This document shows positions 24,274 to 35,820 of a stretch of DNA of 64,000 nucleotides, piece by piece. Origin of the DNA: Polyporus tsugae. Taxonomy: Eukaryota; Basidiomycota; Agaricomycetes; Polyporales; Polyporaceae. Numbering within the stretch: the first letter of the stretch is position 1; each line of letters starts with the position of its first letter. Below the pieces are notes generated by a model that was not told the DNA's origin, made no database searches, and worked only from the letters and a program-made list of their open reading frames with translations. The translations under genes were made by a program, and so were the position numbers. Location of the stretch: positions 744,001 through 808,000 of the forward strand of contig JAHRBS010000013.1 in the NCBI GenBank assembly GCA_024305745.1. Reading direction: 5' to 3'.

Positions 24274-27219
24274 ATGCTCTCGTTGCTTCCGCCTTCCCTC
24301 CTAGCCCTCCTCTATGTCTCCCTAGCTCTCGCCGCACCGACTACTCCCAACGATGCCTTTCGCGCCCTAGCCCTCGTCGCCCCCAAGGCGCCAGAGGAAC
24401 CCGTCTGCTGTCTCAGGCCCTTGCCGCCCCTCGAGCCTCCCGCCGAAGAGGACATCCTGCTGTCTTTCGATGACTGGAAGGCGAAGCGGTTCTCAGAGCA
24501 CGACGTTCCGCACCCAGTACACAAGCCACCAGAGAACCTCTCCGAGTCCTCGGGCACCGTCTCCCCAGACCCATCACATTCCTCTGCCCAGACCCAGACG
24601 CAGCAGCCTGTCCAGGTCGACGTGCAGGAGCATGGCACACCTCAAGAACGGCTCGCGCCGCAGATGCGCATCCCGATCACGGACCGGTTCAACTACGCTT
24701 CGCTCGACTGTTCCGCGCGCGTGCATGCCTCGCACAAGTCCGCAAAGTCCGCGTCGTCGATCCTGTCGTCGAAGAAGGACCGGTACATGCTCAGCCCGTG
24801 CGCGGAGGAGCGGCAGTACGTCATCGTCGAGCTCTGCGAGGACATCCGGATCGACACGGTGCAGCTCGCGGACTACGAGTTCTTCAGCGGGGTGTTCAAG
24901 GACTTTTCGGTAAGCGTCGCGAAGCAGTACACGAACGACCCGAAGGAGTGGGTGCACGCCGGGACGTACCGCGCGAAGAACGTGCGGGGTGTGCAGGTGA
25001 GTGGGATGGCCAGTTCCGAGGTTTTTGCGTGGTGCTGAAATGAAATGGCGCAAGTCTTTCCATCCTCCCCTGACGTTGCGCGACTTCTACCGCATCATCA
25101 GGATCGACTTCCACTCACACTATGGGAGCGAGTATTACTGCCCGCTTTCTCTCCTCCGCGTGTACGGCCTCACACAGCTTGAAGAATGGCAGTGGGAGTC
25201 ATGGGACGCGGAGAGCCGTGCGAAGCGGTCTGTGGAAGAGGCGAGTCCTCCCGTTGAAGTCGCTGCTGAGCCCCCCACACCTGCCCAGACCCTTCCTTCT
25301 GAGTCCGTTTCTACCGCCGACGGCAGTACCACCCTGTCCACGGTAGTTACTGGTAGTGACGACTCCGCGACGACTGGTACGCCGAGCATCACGACTGGCT
25401 CAATACCCACGGCCGTGGATACCCTCAACTCCCCCCATCTTGACTTCACCGCCTCGTCTTCCATTATTGACTCTGCATCACACCCACCCGATTCCCCAAA
25501 AACTGAGACCCAAGACGTCTCCCACGACTCATCACGACACAGTTCTGACCCATTGTACCATACGCCTGTAACATTATCATCGTCTTCGTCCTCGTCGCAC
25601 GCTCACTCCACGGCCTCAGACAATCACTCATCATCCATATTTATTGATCTCACGCAATCGGTTTCGTCCTCGTCGTCGCATTCAGCATCTCCGTCTTCCC
25701 GTGTTTCTGCTGCCATGCCCGACGCTTCGTCCCTTGCTACCCTTTCTGCTTCGTATATGCCCCCCCCGCCGCCCGTCTCTACTGGTGGAGAGTCTATTTA
25801 CCGGACAATCATGAACCGGCTCACTGTGCTCGAGGCTAACACCACGCTGTACGCACGTTATGTTGAGGAGCAGACAACTGGCATGCGCGCAGTCCTCCGG
25901 CGGCTCACCGAGGACCTCGGTCGTCTCGAAGGCATCGTGAGCAGTCCCATATAATCTTAAACATCGACATCGCTTACATGACGCCAGGGCAAGGCGCAAG
26001 CTCAGCTATACCAACGTTCCGTAATCGAGCTGGAGAAGCAGACCCGGCTGTTGGAGGCTGAACAGCATTTGCTTCTCTACCGAGTCAATTACCTCACCGA
26101 CGAGGTACGTTTCCTTGTTCCGGACGTCCCTTGCGCGGAGACGCTCACAGACAAATGGAAACAGGTGATCCTCGAGAAACGCCTCGGCATCGCCCAACTG
26201 TGTCTGCTGCTGATCGTTCTCGTCTTCATGGCGCTCACGCGCGGCTCCAGAGGCGAGTACGCGCCCCCACCGAATGGTCGCACGTCGGTTCGGGACTGGG
26301 GCCGTCGCACGTTGAGCTTCAGTGGCGAGCTGGTGAACCGATTCCGTGCGCGGAGCTCGACGCCTCCACGGATTGCGTCGAACCAGAAACTTGGAGGTAC
26401 GGTGTCTCCTTACGGTCTGTAACCGATGATAATTTTGCTTAAACCACCTCGTTTCCTGCAGAGAACGAGATCGCGTTCCCCATACTACTCAACGAAGAGC
26501 CTGCCCGGAGTCGGCGATCGCACCACGCCGTGGCGGCAGGGTCCAGCCGTAGGAGCGTCGCGCGCCCACACACGCCCATCACGCTCCGGACGCCGGCCAA
26601 CCGCCACTTTGTCCATGCTCACCACCGCGCGGGCGGGCCGCTATCCCTCTCCCCTGCCTCTCTCCACGCGCTCCGCCCGGGTATCCAGCGCTCGAACTCG
26701 GGTGGATTTGGGGGGGTCGGGCCCGTGCCGCGCTCGGCGAAACGCTGGGCGCGTAGCGCTCATCTGCACGAGGTGAAGAATGTTAATGGGACTGGGGCCG
26801 CGTCCCCGCGACGGCTGCAGGAAGACAGAGACGTAGACGAGGACCGGGAGGCCACACCCGTCCCTGTCCCCGCCGCCTCGACGAGCGCCGTGGACGACGA
26901 GGCGGACGCGCAGATCCTGCTCGTGCCGCCTGTCGTGGACCGGTCGGGGACGGCGGGGAAGGGCAAGGGGAGGATGTTCGCTGCGTCACCGATGGTGCGG
27001 CAGCCGTCGCCCCTTCGCCACACGGACGCGGATGCGATCGACCTGGCGTCGTCGCCGCTGTTGCGGCCGATGTCGCTCGTCGGGAGCGGGGAGACGAGCG
27101 AGTGGGTGGACACGGACCTGAGCGGGTCCGAGTGCGAGTCTGTTGGGGATGACGGGGCGCTGGACTCGGCGGGTCTGCGTGAGCGGACGTTCGTGCGGCC
27201 GACCAATAGCTCGCTATGA
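24274..27219 (+). CDS. SUN-domain membrane protein (SLP1/SUCO-like)
   Basis: Five exons (24274-24996, 25055-25936, 25988-26104, 26165-26396, 26462-27219) give 903 aa. A hydrophobic signal peptide occupies about residues 1-20. SFDDWKAKRF near residue 70 is the signature found N-terminal to the SUN domain in the SLP1/SUCO branch. The SUN domain spans roughly residues 130-300, including NYASLDCSARVHAS, VELCEDIRIDTVQLA and FHSHYGSEYYCPLSLLRVYG. A long Ser/Thr-rich region follows, then a coiled-coil-like segment (LYQRSVIELEKQTRLLEAEQ), a membrane helix near residue 590 (CLLLIVLVFMALT) and a charged tail. Family members sit in the ER/nuclear envelope and help folding or anchoring of membrane proteins. 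The gene follows the V-ATPase gene on the same strand, 391 bp downstream. Confidence 0.9.
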
Positions 27220-27928
27220 CTCTCGATGGGGCTAGGCGGAGATGGGGTCGAGGATCGGGGTGGGGTGGCTTCTTCCTTGGCTTCGTGCTTGGGTTACATC
27301 TGTCTGCTGATGTTTGTGAGCTACTGTCGTCTTGATTGTTTTCTGTACGTGGACAGCTTTTCTGGGCAATGTCATTATGTCCTGAGCAGCACTGGTCCTG
27401 CTGTTAAGGCGTGCGCTGTGCGTTTGAATACATAGGTATCATTTACCCTTCTCTCATGGCGATAATAGACTGATAAGGTCATGCTGTACAGTATGTAATA
27501 CTGCCTTCGTATTCGCCACCACTGACATCAATGTTGTCGATACTCAGGAGCCCCGTTGCCTACTTATCTGGCGGTGTCTCTCAGAGTGATCTACTGCGCA
27601 TTCCAGCTGGATGACTCGGACTTCGACGTGCCCACCTTCCTATGGTGCTTAAATTACACCAACGAGACTCACGCGTTGTATTCCGAACATCACTGAAACC
27701 GCAGGTGCGTACATACTACATACAGTTTATTGTACCCTCAGCGTGTGCGCGACGTGCACACCCCCTTCTGCGGCAATTGGCTGAGCCGATCCCGCAAGCA
27801 ACTATACATGCTAGCTATACTTTCTCACGAGGTCGGACTTCCACGACATTGCAGCTTACAACACTTTACTCAAGCTCTTTCCCTCACTGTGCATCCTCTA
27901 CCGGCCGCATAGGCGAGCACGACACTCG
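27220..27928. other. Intergenic
   Basis: 3' flank of the SUN-domain gene and 5' flank of the next gene. I see no further coding sequence; the open frame beginning at 27642 is upstream of, and out of frame with, the following gene. Confidence 0.6.
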
Positions 27929-28588
27929 ATGCCGCGCGTTCCATACGTACCAGAAAACACACCAGGCCCGATCGCGGACGAGATCCGTGCCCGACGGGGC
28001 AGCCGAGGTCTATCGCCTCTCGACACAATGCTGCTCAACGCGCCGCCCATCGCAGAGGGCTGGTCGAAGTTGCTGGGTGCTATCCGCACGGGCAGCACCC
28101 TGGAAGACGATCTCCGAGAGATCATGGTAAGTGCGTGCGGTAATGACTTGTTGACCATACCGCTCTGATCATGATACTGGCATGTCCAGATCCTTCGCAT
28201 CGCCGTTCGGAACAAGGCGTCGTTCGAATGGGTCCAGCACGAGCCAGTGGCGCGAGCGGCTGGCGTGACGACGGAGCAGCTCGCCCGCATCGGCGACGTC
28301 AAGGTCCCTCGATCTTCCTTCGCCTCGCCCGGCCCTGGGCAGTTCTCGCGCGTCCAAGCCTTGGCCGTTCAGCTCGCAGACAGCATGACGGTGAATGTGC
28401 AGGTGCAGGACGAGGAGTTCGACGCGCTTCGCGGGGCTTTTCTCGAGCAGGGGGACGACGAGGCGGCCGTGAAACGCAAGATGGTGGAGGCGGTGGCGAC
28501 GTGTGCGACGTACAATATGGTCAGCCGCTTCCTCGTCGCGCTGGACGTGGATGAGCGGGCCAGTGTACCGTGCCCCGTGCCTCGGTGA
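27929..28588 (+). CDS. Carboxymuconolactone decarboxylase / AhpD-like protein
   Basis: Two exons (27929-28126, 28190-28588; 63-nt intron) give 198 aa. It begins MPRVPYVPENTPG. The AhpD-like core is recognisable from LSPLDTMLLNAPPIAEGW through LREIMILRIAVRNKASFEW, QHEPVARAAGVT and the C-terminal helix VATCATYNMVSRFL. These stretches match the carboxymuconolactone decarboxylase family, helical proteins that in bacteria act in aromatic degradation or, with a CxxC motif, in peroxide reduction. Here the CxxC pair is absent: only TCATYN remains at that position. A peroxidatic role is therefore unlikely, and the fungal substrate is unknown. The start is chosen because the N-terminus has the usual length for fungal members. 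Confidence 0.85.
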
Positions 28589-29641
28589 GCCTGAAGGAAG
28601 GGGAGCGTGTGGATCTAGCGGATATGTGTAAAAGGCGTGCTGCTAGTCTCGATTCCAGAAGTTTTGGCGCCTGCGAAGATGGTCGTTGGTTCGCACTGCC
28701 AAAACCTGCACCGGCGCTCACAATCCCAGCCAGATCTTTTTTCACGATTCCCCATCAACGCTCCTTCCCAATCCGATACTCCCTCCCTCCTGCACTGCTG
28801 AGCGTAGCGAAGCCGTGAGCGCAGGGTGCAGAGAGACCTGTAGAACGTCTGGAGCCGAGACTAGCGTGCTGCAACTTTGTTGTACTAGTAGTAATTCGGA
28901 CGGATCATCGCGGTGATTTCGGAGACTCACCAGAAGGGCCCTAGTAATCGTTGGGGAGATCGACGCAGAAAATTAAATTACGAGCGCAACGTCGATGCGC
29001 AGGAGGATGTGACCCCCGGGCCGCCGCTACCGGAGGAACGTCGGTCCGGGTATGGTTTGGTGGCGGGCCGGTGGTCCCCAGGCGTAAAGCGTCTGTTTTG
29101 GTCGCGAACATGTCGTGAACCATCATCCACTGGGACAGGCCGTCGACCAGTTGTTGACCTCCACCTTCTTAATACTTATCCCCGCCGACGCTTTCTCAAC
29201 TCGTACACACTCCGTAATTCCGTTCTCAGATGCAGTGGCATTCATGGCGTGATTATCAGGATACGTCCTACTAGTACAGGGCCCGGCCATGGATCATGGG
29301 AGCGCTGACTCGTCGCTGTCGCCGTCCTATCAACTCAGTTCTCAGTTCCCAAATGGAGTGTCAGGCCCCACAGCTAAACACCCGTGACACCCCGCCCATC
29401 GAGCCATCATTAGCTCGTGGCCGGGTGGGCATGGGAGGCCGACCGTGCCTTCCATGCGCGACAGTCGGAGAGAGCCAGTGAGTACCGTTTTATTAGAATG
29501 ATCGTTCCTTTTGGAAGGCCTTTCACGTCCCAAATCCTATCGCAGGGTATCACACACTGGGCGGCCTGCAGGCACCAAGCGCCCCACACTTTTCCTCTCA
29601 CCCCACCTCTGCCAGCGACCACGACCATAACCCTTACGACG
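28589..29641. other. Intergenic, no recognisable gene
   Basis: About 1 kb between the AhpD-like gene and the FMN enzyme gene. Short frames only, no splice-consistent exons. Confidence 0.55.
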
Positions 29642-32121
29642 ATGGGTCAAGACGACGCATCTATTGCAGTCGGTGCCAGTGCGGGGGGCTCCACCTCCGG
29701 TCAGGAGAGGTCGTACGGCGCTTCTGTTGGACGTTGGACCGGTTACGTACGGGAACTATTCAGCAGCCCAAACGGGCCCCCACTCGGCTCTGTGGAGCCA
29801 GACAAGATCGAGGAAGCCGCACGCGAGAAACTGAAGGACTGCCCTGGTATGTCCCGCCAATTACGTCCATTCTCTCGCTGCTCCTGGCCAGAAACCATGG
29901 CGGAGATGACAGCGTGATCCTTGCTCTGAACCCCACGAGTCGCCACAGACTTCACTTTACTTTGTCGAACGCCCTCAATCCTGGCCAAATTCTAAACTCA
30001 TCCTCTTTTGCCAGGCGCGTGGGGATTCCTGTTCGGCAACGCGGGCACTGGCGAGACGCATCGCGCCAACCGGAACGCGTTCGCGCGATGGCAGATCGTG
30101 CCCCGGATGCTGCGCGATGTGACCCACCGTAACATCGAGGTACGTTCACTGTGTGCTTCCCCCGCCTTCGAGAGCACTCGAGTTGCCGGTACATTCCTCC
30201 GCAGTCTCAGTTCGCTAGGCGCGCGTTGTTTTGCTTCAAAAACGAGACGCTAACTGCCACACTATCTGCACAGACGACCCTCTTCGGCGTCACGTACCCC
30301 TCGCCCCTCCTCATCGCCCCCATCGGCGCCCAGTCGTGCTTCCATCCGGACGCAGAACTCGCCACCGCACGCGCCGCTGGCGCCCTCAACGTCCCGCTTG
30401 TCGTCTCTGGCGCGTCCTCGCGCTCGCTCGAGGCCATCGCGGACGCGAACGGTCCCAACAGCGGGCGCTGGTTCCAGATCTACTGGCCGCGCAGCGACGT
30501 GTACGCGCTCTCGCTCCTGCAGCGCGCCAAGGCCGGGGCGTACAGCGCGCTCGTCGTCACCGTCGACACGATGTCGATCGGATGGCGCCCCACAGACATC
30601 GACCGCGCGTTCTTGCCGTTCGTGCACGGGGTCGGGATCCAGATCGGGCTGTCGGACCCGGAGTTTATGAAGGCGCAGGGGAGGACACCGCACAGGGAGG
30701 AGGACGCGCCACAGTTCCCGTACGATGCCGCGAAGGTACGGGAGCTGTATGCGCAGGGGGACAGGCTGACGAGGGAGCGGGTCGAGCTCGCGGCGGCGTG
30801 GGGGAAGGAGGTGGTGAATGGGACGTATCGGACGTGGGAGGACGTGCGGTTCTTGAGGAAGAACTGGGAGGGGCCGGTGGTTGTGAAGGGGCTTTTGGCC
30901 GTGCAGGTGAGTGTGTTGGAGGACAGTTTGGTGTGTGATAACTGATTTGTTTGGCAGGACATCGAAATCGCTATAGACGAGGGGATCGATGGGGTTATCG
31001 TGTCTAACCACGGTGAGCACTTCATTTCGTCGAATTGTTCCTCCAGTTCGTTCTACCTGTCTCGAACCGAGAGCCGAGAGCTAAAACGGGGGAGCATACA
31101 CCTATCTCATTATTGGGATGAAGGCACCGCTCAGTACTGAGCGACTTCTTCATCCCGGGACCCTCCACATGTCAAACTCTCCGTGTGAAAGTTATACGGC
31201 TGAGAGACTCCGCGTAGCCGGCGAAGGGTTTGCGCAGCACGGTGGATCTATAACCGTATTCTGAGGAGCGGTGGAATCTGTATACCCGGTCAATCGTTTG
31301 AAAGCCGGGTACATGCGCGTATCCACTTTAAGCTCATTGACTAGACCGGGAACGGTGCTTGACCCGCTGCATCCGTCAATTTACCCGCGGAGAACATGTT
31401 CATCCCATGACCATTGGATTTGGGCGCATTCCACGTCCCGGAGAGCCACAGCGACTCTCCGGCAATATCCGCTCAGTACGCCCTCCCTTTCGAGTTATCC
31501 ATCAATTAGGGTAGAATTCCTTCGAAATCTTTCGAGGATCGGAGAGAGGATCGACCTCAACCAAAGATCCACGAGAAATATATGCCGCTTGCGAGATACC
31601 CGCTTCGATCTGCTTGTGAACATCGATGATGACGTCTTGGATATATTCGCTAACCATTATTCCCCCTTGCAGGCGGGCGCCAAATTGACGGATCCATCTC
31701 AGCCCTCGTCGCCCTTGAACGAATCATGAAGTCGCAAAAAGTGAGGGAGGCACAGGCGAGCGGCAAGTTGACGATCCTCTTCGACTCTGGCATCAGGACC
31801 GGCTCGGATATCTTCCGCGCACTCGCGCTCGGCGCCCAGGGCGTACTTCGTGAGTAATATACGTCGTTGCGTTCGGACTGACGTGGACGGTTTACAACGT
31901 TCCGTGTTCACGTCGGTCATTTGCATCGTCTGACGTGGACGTGGACTGTAGTTGGCCGCCCGTATGCGTACGGGCTTGCGATCGCGGGGCAGGCCGGCGT
32001 CGAGGCTGCTGTCAAGACCATCTTGGCGGACTTTGAGCTGACGCTGGGCCTGGCGGGCCACAAGACGCTTGCGGATATTCAAGGGAAGGCGGACGATGTG
32101 TTGATTCGGACCGCCGAGTGA
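29642..32121 (+). CDS. FMN-dependent alpha-hydroxy-acid oxidase, lactate 2-monooxygenase-like
   Basis: Six exons (29642-29846, 30015-30139, 30274-30906, 30958-31012, 31673-31849, 31952-32121) give 454 aa. The family is clear from TTLFGVTYPSPLLIAPIG, the FMN-binding VVVTVDTMSIGWRP, VVVKGLLAVQ, and the catalytic SNHGGRQIDG with its His and Arg, then FDSGIRTGSDIF and LLGRPYAYGLA. The N-terminal part (WGFLFGNAGTGETHRAN...) resembles lactate 2-monooxygenases more than cytochrome b2, and no heme domain is present. The enzyme should oxidise a small 2-hydroxy acid using FMN; the exact substrate cannot be read from sequence. The fourth intron is 661 nt, ten times longer than the rest, and splits the catalytic motif after SNH. 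A GTGA repeat follows the stop codon directly. A decayed copy of the 3' half lies downstream. Confidence 0.9.
31115..31156. repeat. Inverted repeat in the long intron of the FMN oxidase gene
   Basis: GGGATGAAG (31115-31123) pairs with CTTCATCCC (31148-31156), and between them lies the perfect palindrome GCTCAGTACTGAGC (31129-31142). Together they could form a branched hairpin in the pre-mRNA or DNA. Confidence 0.6.
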
Positions 32122-32143
32122 GTGAGTGAGTGAGTGAGTGAGC
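32118..32143. repeat. GTGA microsatellite at the stop codon
   Basis: Six to seven tandem copies of the tetranucleotide GTGA begin inside the last codon of the FMN oxidase and supply its TGA stop. A short poly-C tract follows at about 32160-32170. Confidence 0.8.
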
Positions 32144-32783
32144 AAGGTACGTACCCGTCCCCCCCCCCCCGAGATGCTCGTTGAAGGACGAATCGCTGAC
32201 GAGAGTGCAAGTGCGGGATTGGTTAGCTGTCACGGCTAGAGTGTAGGATATATTCCGAGTCCGGGGAGGTCATAACACCAGTTTCAACTACAGGACATAC
32301 CTGACATACGTCTATTGGCATGGTCGAACTATGCAGGGCCACCTCCCGTGTTTCTTAGTCTTGTTGTTTGATTGGATAAGTGGACATGATGCATGATGCA
32401 GTGACGGAAAGGTGGACGCAGGTTGCTAGCACCCGGCGAGTCCACCCTGCAGTACCCTTCCCAATATTAAAACTCTATACCTCGGAGGTCACGTTTGCGG
32501 GAATGGGCCCATTATGAAACCTTGTTGGACGCATTTATACGCCCAGAAAGCGGCAGTTTCCTTTACAAGGTGTGTGTGTGGGGGGGGCATGGCTTGTGGC
32601 ATACTCCCCCTCTCGGTCTTGCCATGCAACGGACGTGAGGCCACGAGGATGCGGAGGTAAGTATCGGCGCTTTAATGACCGGATAAGCGTTAACATTATG
32701 TGCCCAATGCGCCGTGGATGGTGTTCTACCGAAGTGCTCGCAGTCTGGCAGCAGAGTATATGGAACTCTAAGGACTTAAAGGA

Positions 32784-33690
32784 GTGTTGAAGGCTACATA
32801 TCTGGTCAACGGTTTGAAAGCCGGGGGCATCCGCGGCAGTGGATTATATCCGCCTTATGTCCGGCAGAGAATTTTAGAAATCAACACTTCCGCCGGCAGA
32901 AAAGTGTTTGGAAAAGGAGCACGACCACGCCCTTGCGTGGGGGCGAAAGCCTTCCTGTGCAACCTGGCGGTTGGGAGATGGTTTCCTATGGACAGTTTGT
33001 AGGGTTCGTCACTCTTCAACTGCAAGAGAAACAGTTGTAGATGCTGGTCGCTACAAAACCGTATCATATTCGACGAAGCAACGAGGAGGTTCTGGTTGTG
33101 TGAAGGGGCCTTGGCACTCATGATCGAAATGTTCGCTAACCGCCTGTTCCCCTCATAGGTGGACGGCAGCGGGTCAATCCCAGCCCTCGTCGCCCCCGAG
33201 AGGATGATCATGAAGTCCCAAAAGGTAGGGCGGCCCAGGCGAGCTGGGGCAAGTTGACAGTCGACTTATTGGACCCTAGTATCAGGACGGGCTCGGACAT
33301 CCTCCAAACCCTCGCGCTCGCGGCTCAGCTTGGCGTTCTTCGTTTAGTAATTCGTCGTGTCAGGTTCCGAGGGCGCCCGCCACATCGTCAATGTCGTTCG
33401 TTAACTGACATTTGCCGCCCTCGGCCGCCCGTACTGTCTGTCATACGGGCTTGTGATCGTAGGGTAGCCCGGCGTCGAAGCGGCCATTAAGACCATCGTG
33501 GCCGATTCCTGCAGAGGTCCGAGAAAAGGTTAGGCAGACGAAGTGCTGATTAGGGCGGAGTGAGTTGCTTCGAAAGAGGAACGTGGCTATCACGGGATGG
33601 TCATCGAAGAGCGAATCGCTGACGAGGGACCTATTGCGGGGTTAGCTGCCCGTCGCGATTGGCTGGTGTGTAGGACTTGTGTAGGAGATA
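32784..33690 (+). pseudogene. Decayed duplicate of the 3' half of the FMN oxidase gene
   Basis: This stretch repeats the end of the gene at 29642-32121 in the same order at an offset near 1.5 kb. The intron string tttgaaagccggg (31297 region) recurs at 32813; the exon coding GGRQIDGS...MKSQK recurs at 33160-33230; RTGSDI and the following ALA..GVL recur at 33285-33345; LGRPYAYG recurs, broken, at 33420; and the 3' flank aatcgctgacgag recurs at 33611. Frameshifts, stops and small insertions interrupt it everywhere. Nothing of exons 1-3 is present, so only the 3' half was duplicated. It is not expected to make protein. Confidence 0.85.
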
Positions 33691-34191
33691 TTTGTGAGGG
33701 TAACTTACATAACAACAGCGTCTGGGGCGCACCTCGACATCTTCCAAGTTAACTTGAATACTAAGTAGTACTTAGTAGTATTGGCATTAGGAGAGGTGCG
33801 ATTGCGCGATGTTGGCAGGCCAACGTCGGATACGTATGGAATGTGCTGTGGTTTGTGATAGGTATCTGTAGGAATGTGTCAGCGAGTTGTGTGAGTGGCT
33901 GCGAATGCGAGTGAGGCTGTTGGACGTCCATATGCATTTGCGCATGGCTGAGCAGTGCCAGTGGTGGGCGCTTCTTGGTCATCGTCCCCGTGAGTTCGGA
34001 TCACGTGATCTGGGCAGAGAAGATTATCTAAAGTCGCACTGGTTGACCGTGACTGGCATCTTGGAGGCCGTATAAGTTGCTCCTCGTCCGCCACGCTGAG
34101 GCCATCCAATCTACGCTTCCCCGCTCTTCTCAGGGCAATCCCCCTCGTTGCTACCGCCAAATACTCTTCCTCTGTTCCCTCCCCGACCAAG
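33691..34191. promoter_or_regulatory. Upstream region of thioredoxin reductase with palindromes
   Basis: It holds the perfect palindromes CAAGTTAACTTG (33745-33756) and GATCACGTGATC (33999-34010). The second has an E-box core CACGTG, a site type bound by fungal bHLH factors, about 180 bp before the ATG of the thioredoxin reductase gene. An imperfect repeat TACTAAGT-AGT-ACTTAGTA lies between. Use as promoter elements is inference. Confidence 0.4.
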
Positions 34192-35557
<1,366 letters not shown>

Positions 35558-35820
35558 GCGCACTGGACATTTGAATTCTGCATCATCGCGCGCCCCGTGT
35601 CCGGCATAGAAAGCGTCGTAGTATAGGGTTGCTTTGTGTTATTACATTTTATATACCGCCTTTTATACACCATCCACAATCCACAATCTGGTTTGTACTC
35701 CTCACCCCCGCTGTCTGCATAGAACAATGCATCACCGAGCGCATCAAGCTCAGAGTCAAGACCGGCCATCTCTGCCTCGAGTTGGTCTGCGGACTGTCAC
35801 TCGACCGCGTCATAGCGGAC

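Noticed and set aside
30231..31025. Long open frames on both strands inside the FMN oxidase gene
   Set aside because: Shadows of a GC-rich exon; only the frame carrying the FMN-binding and catalytic motifs is real. The same applies to opposite-strand frames over the reductase, tetraspanin and SUN genes.
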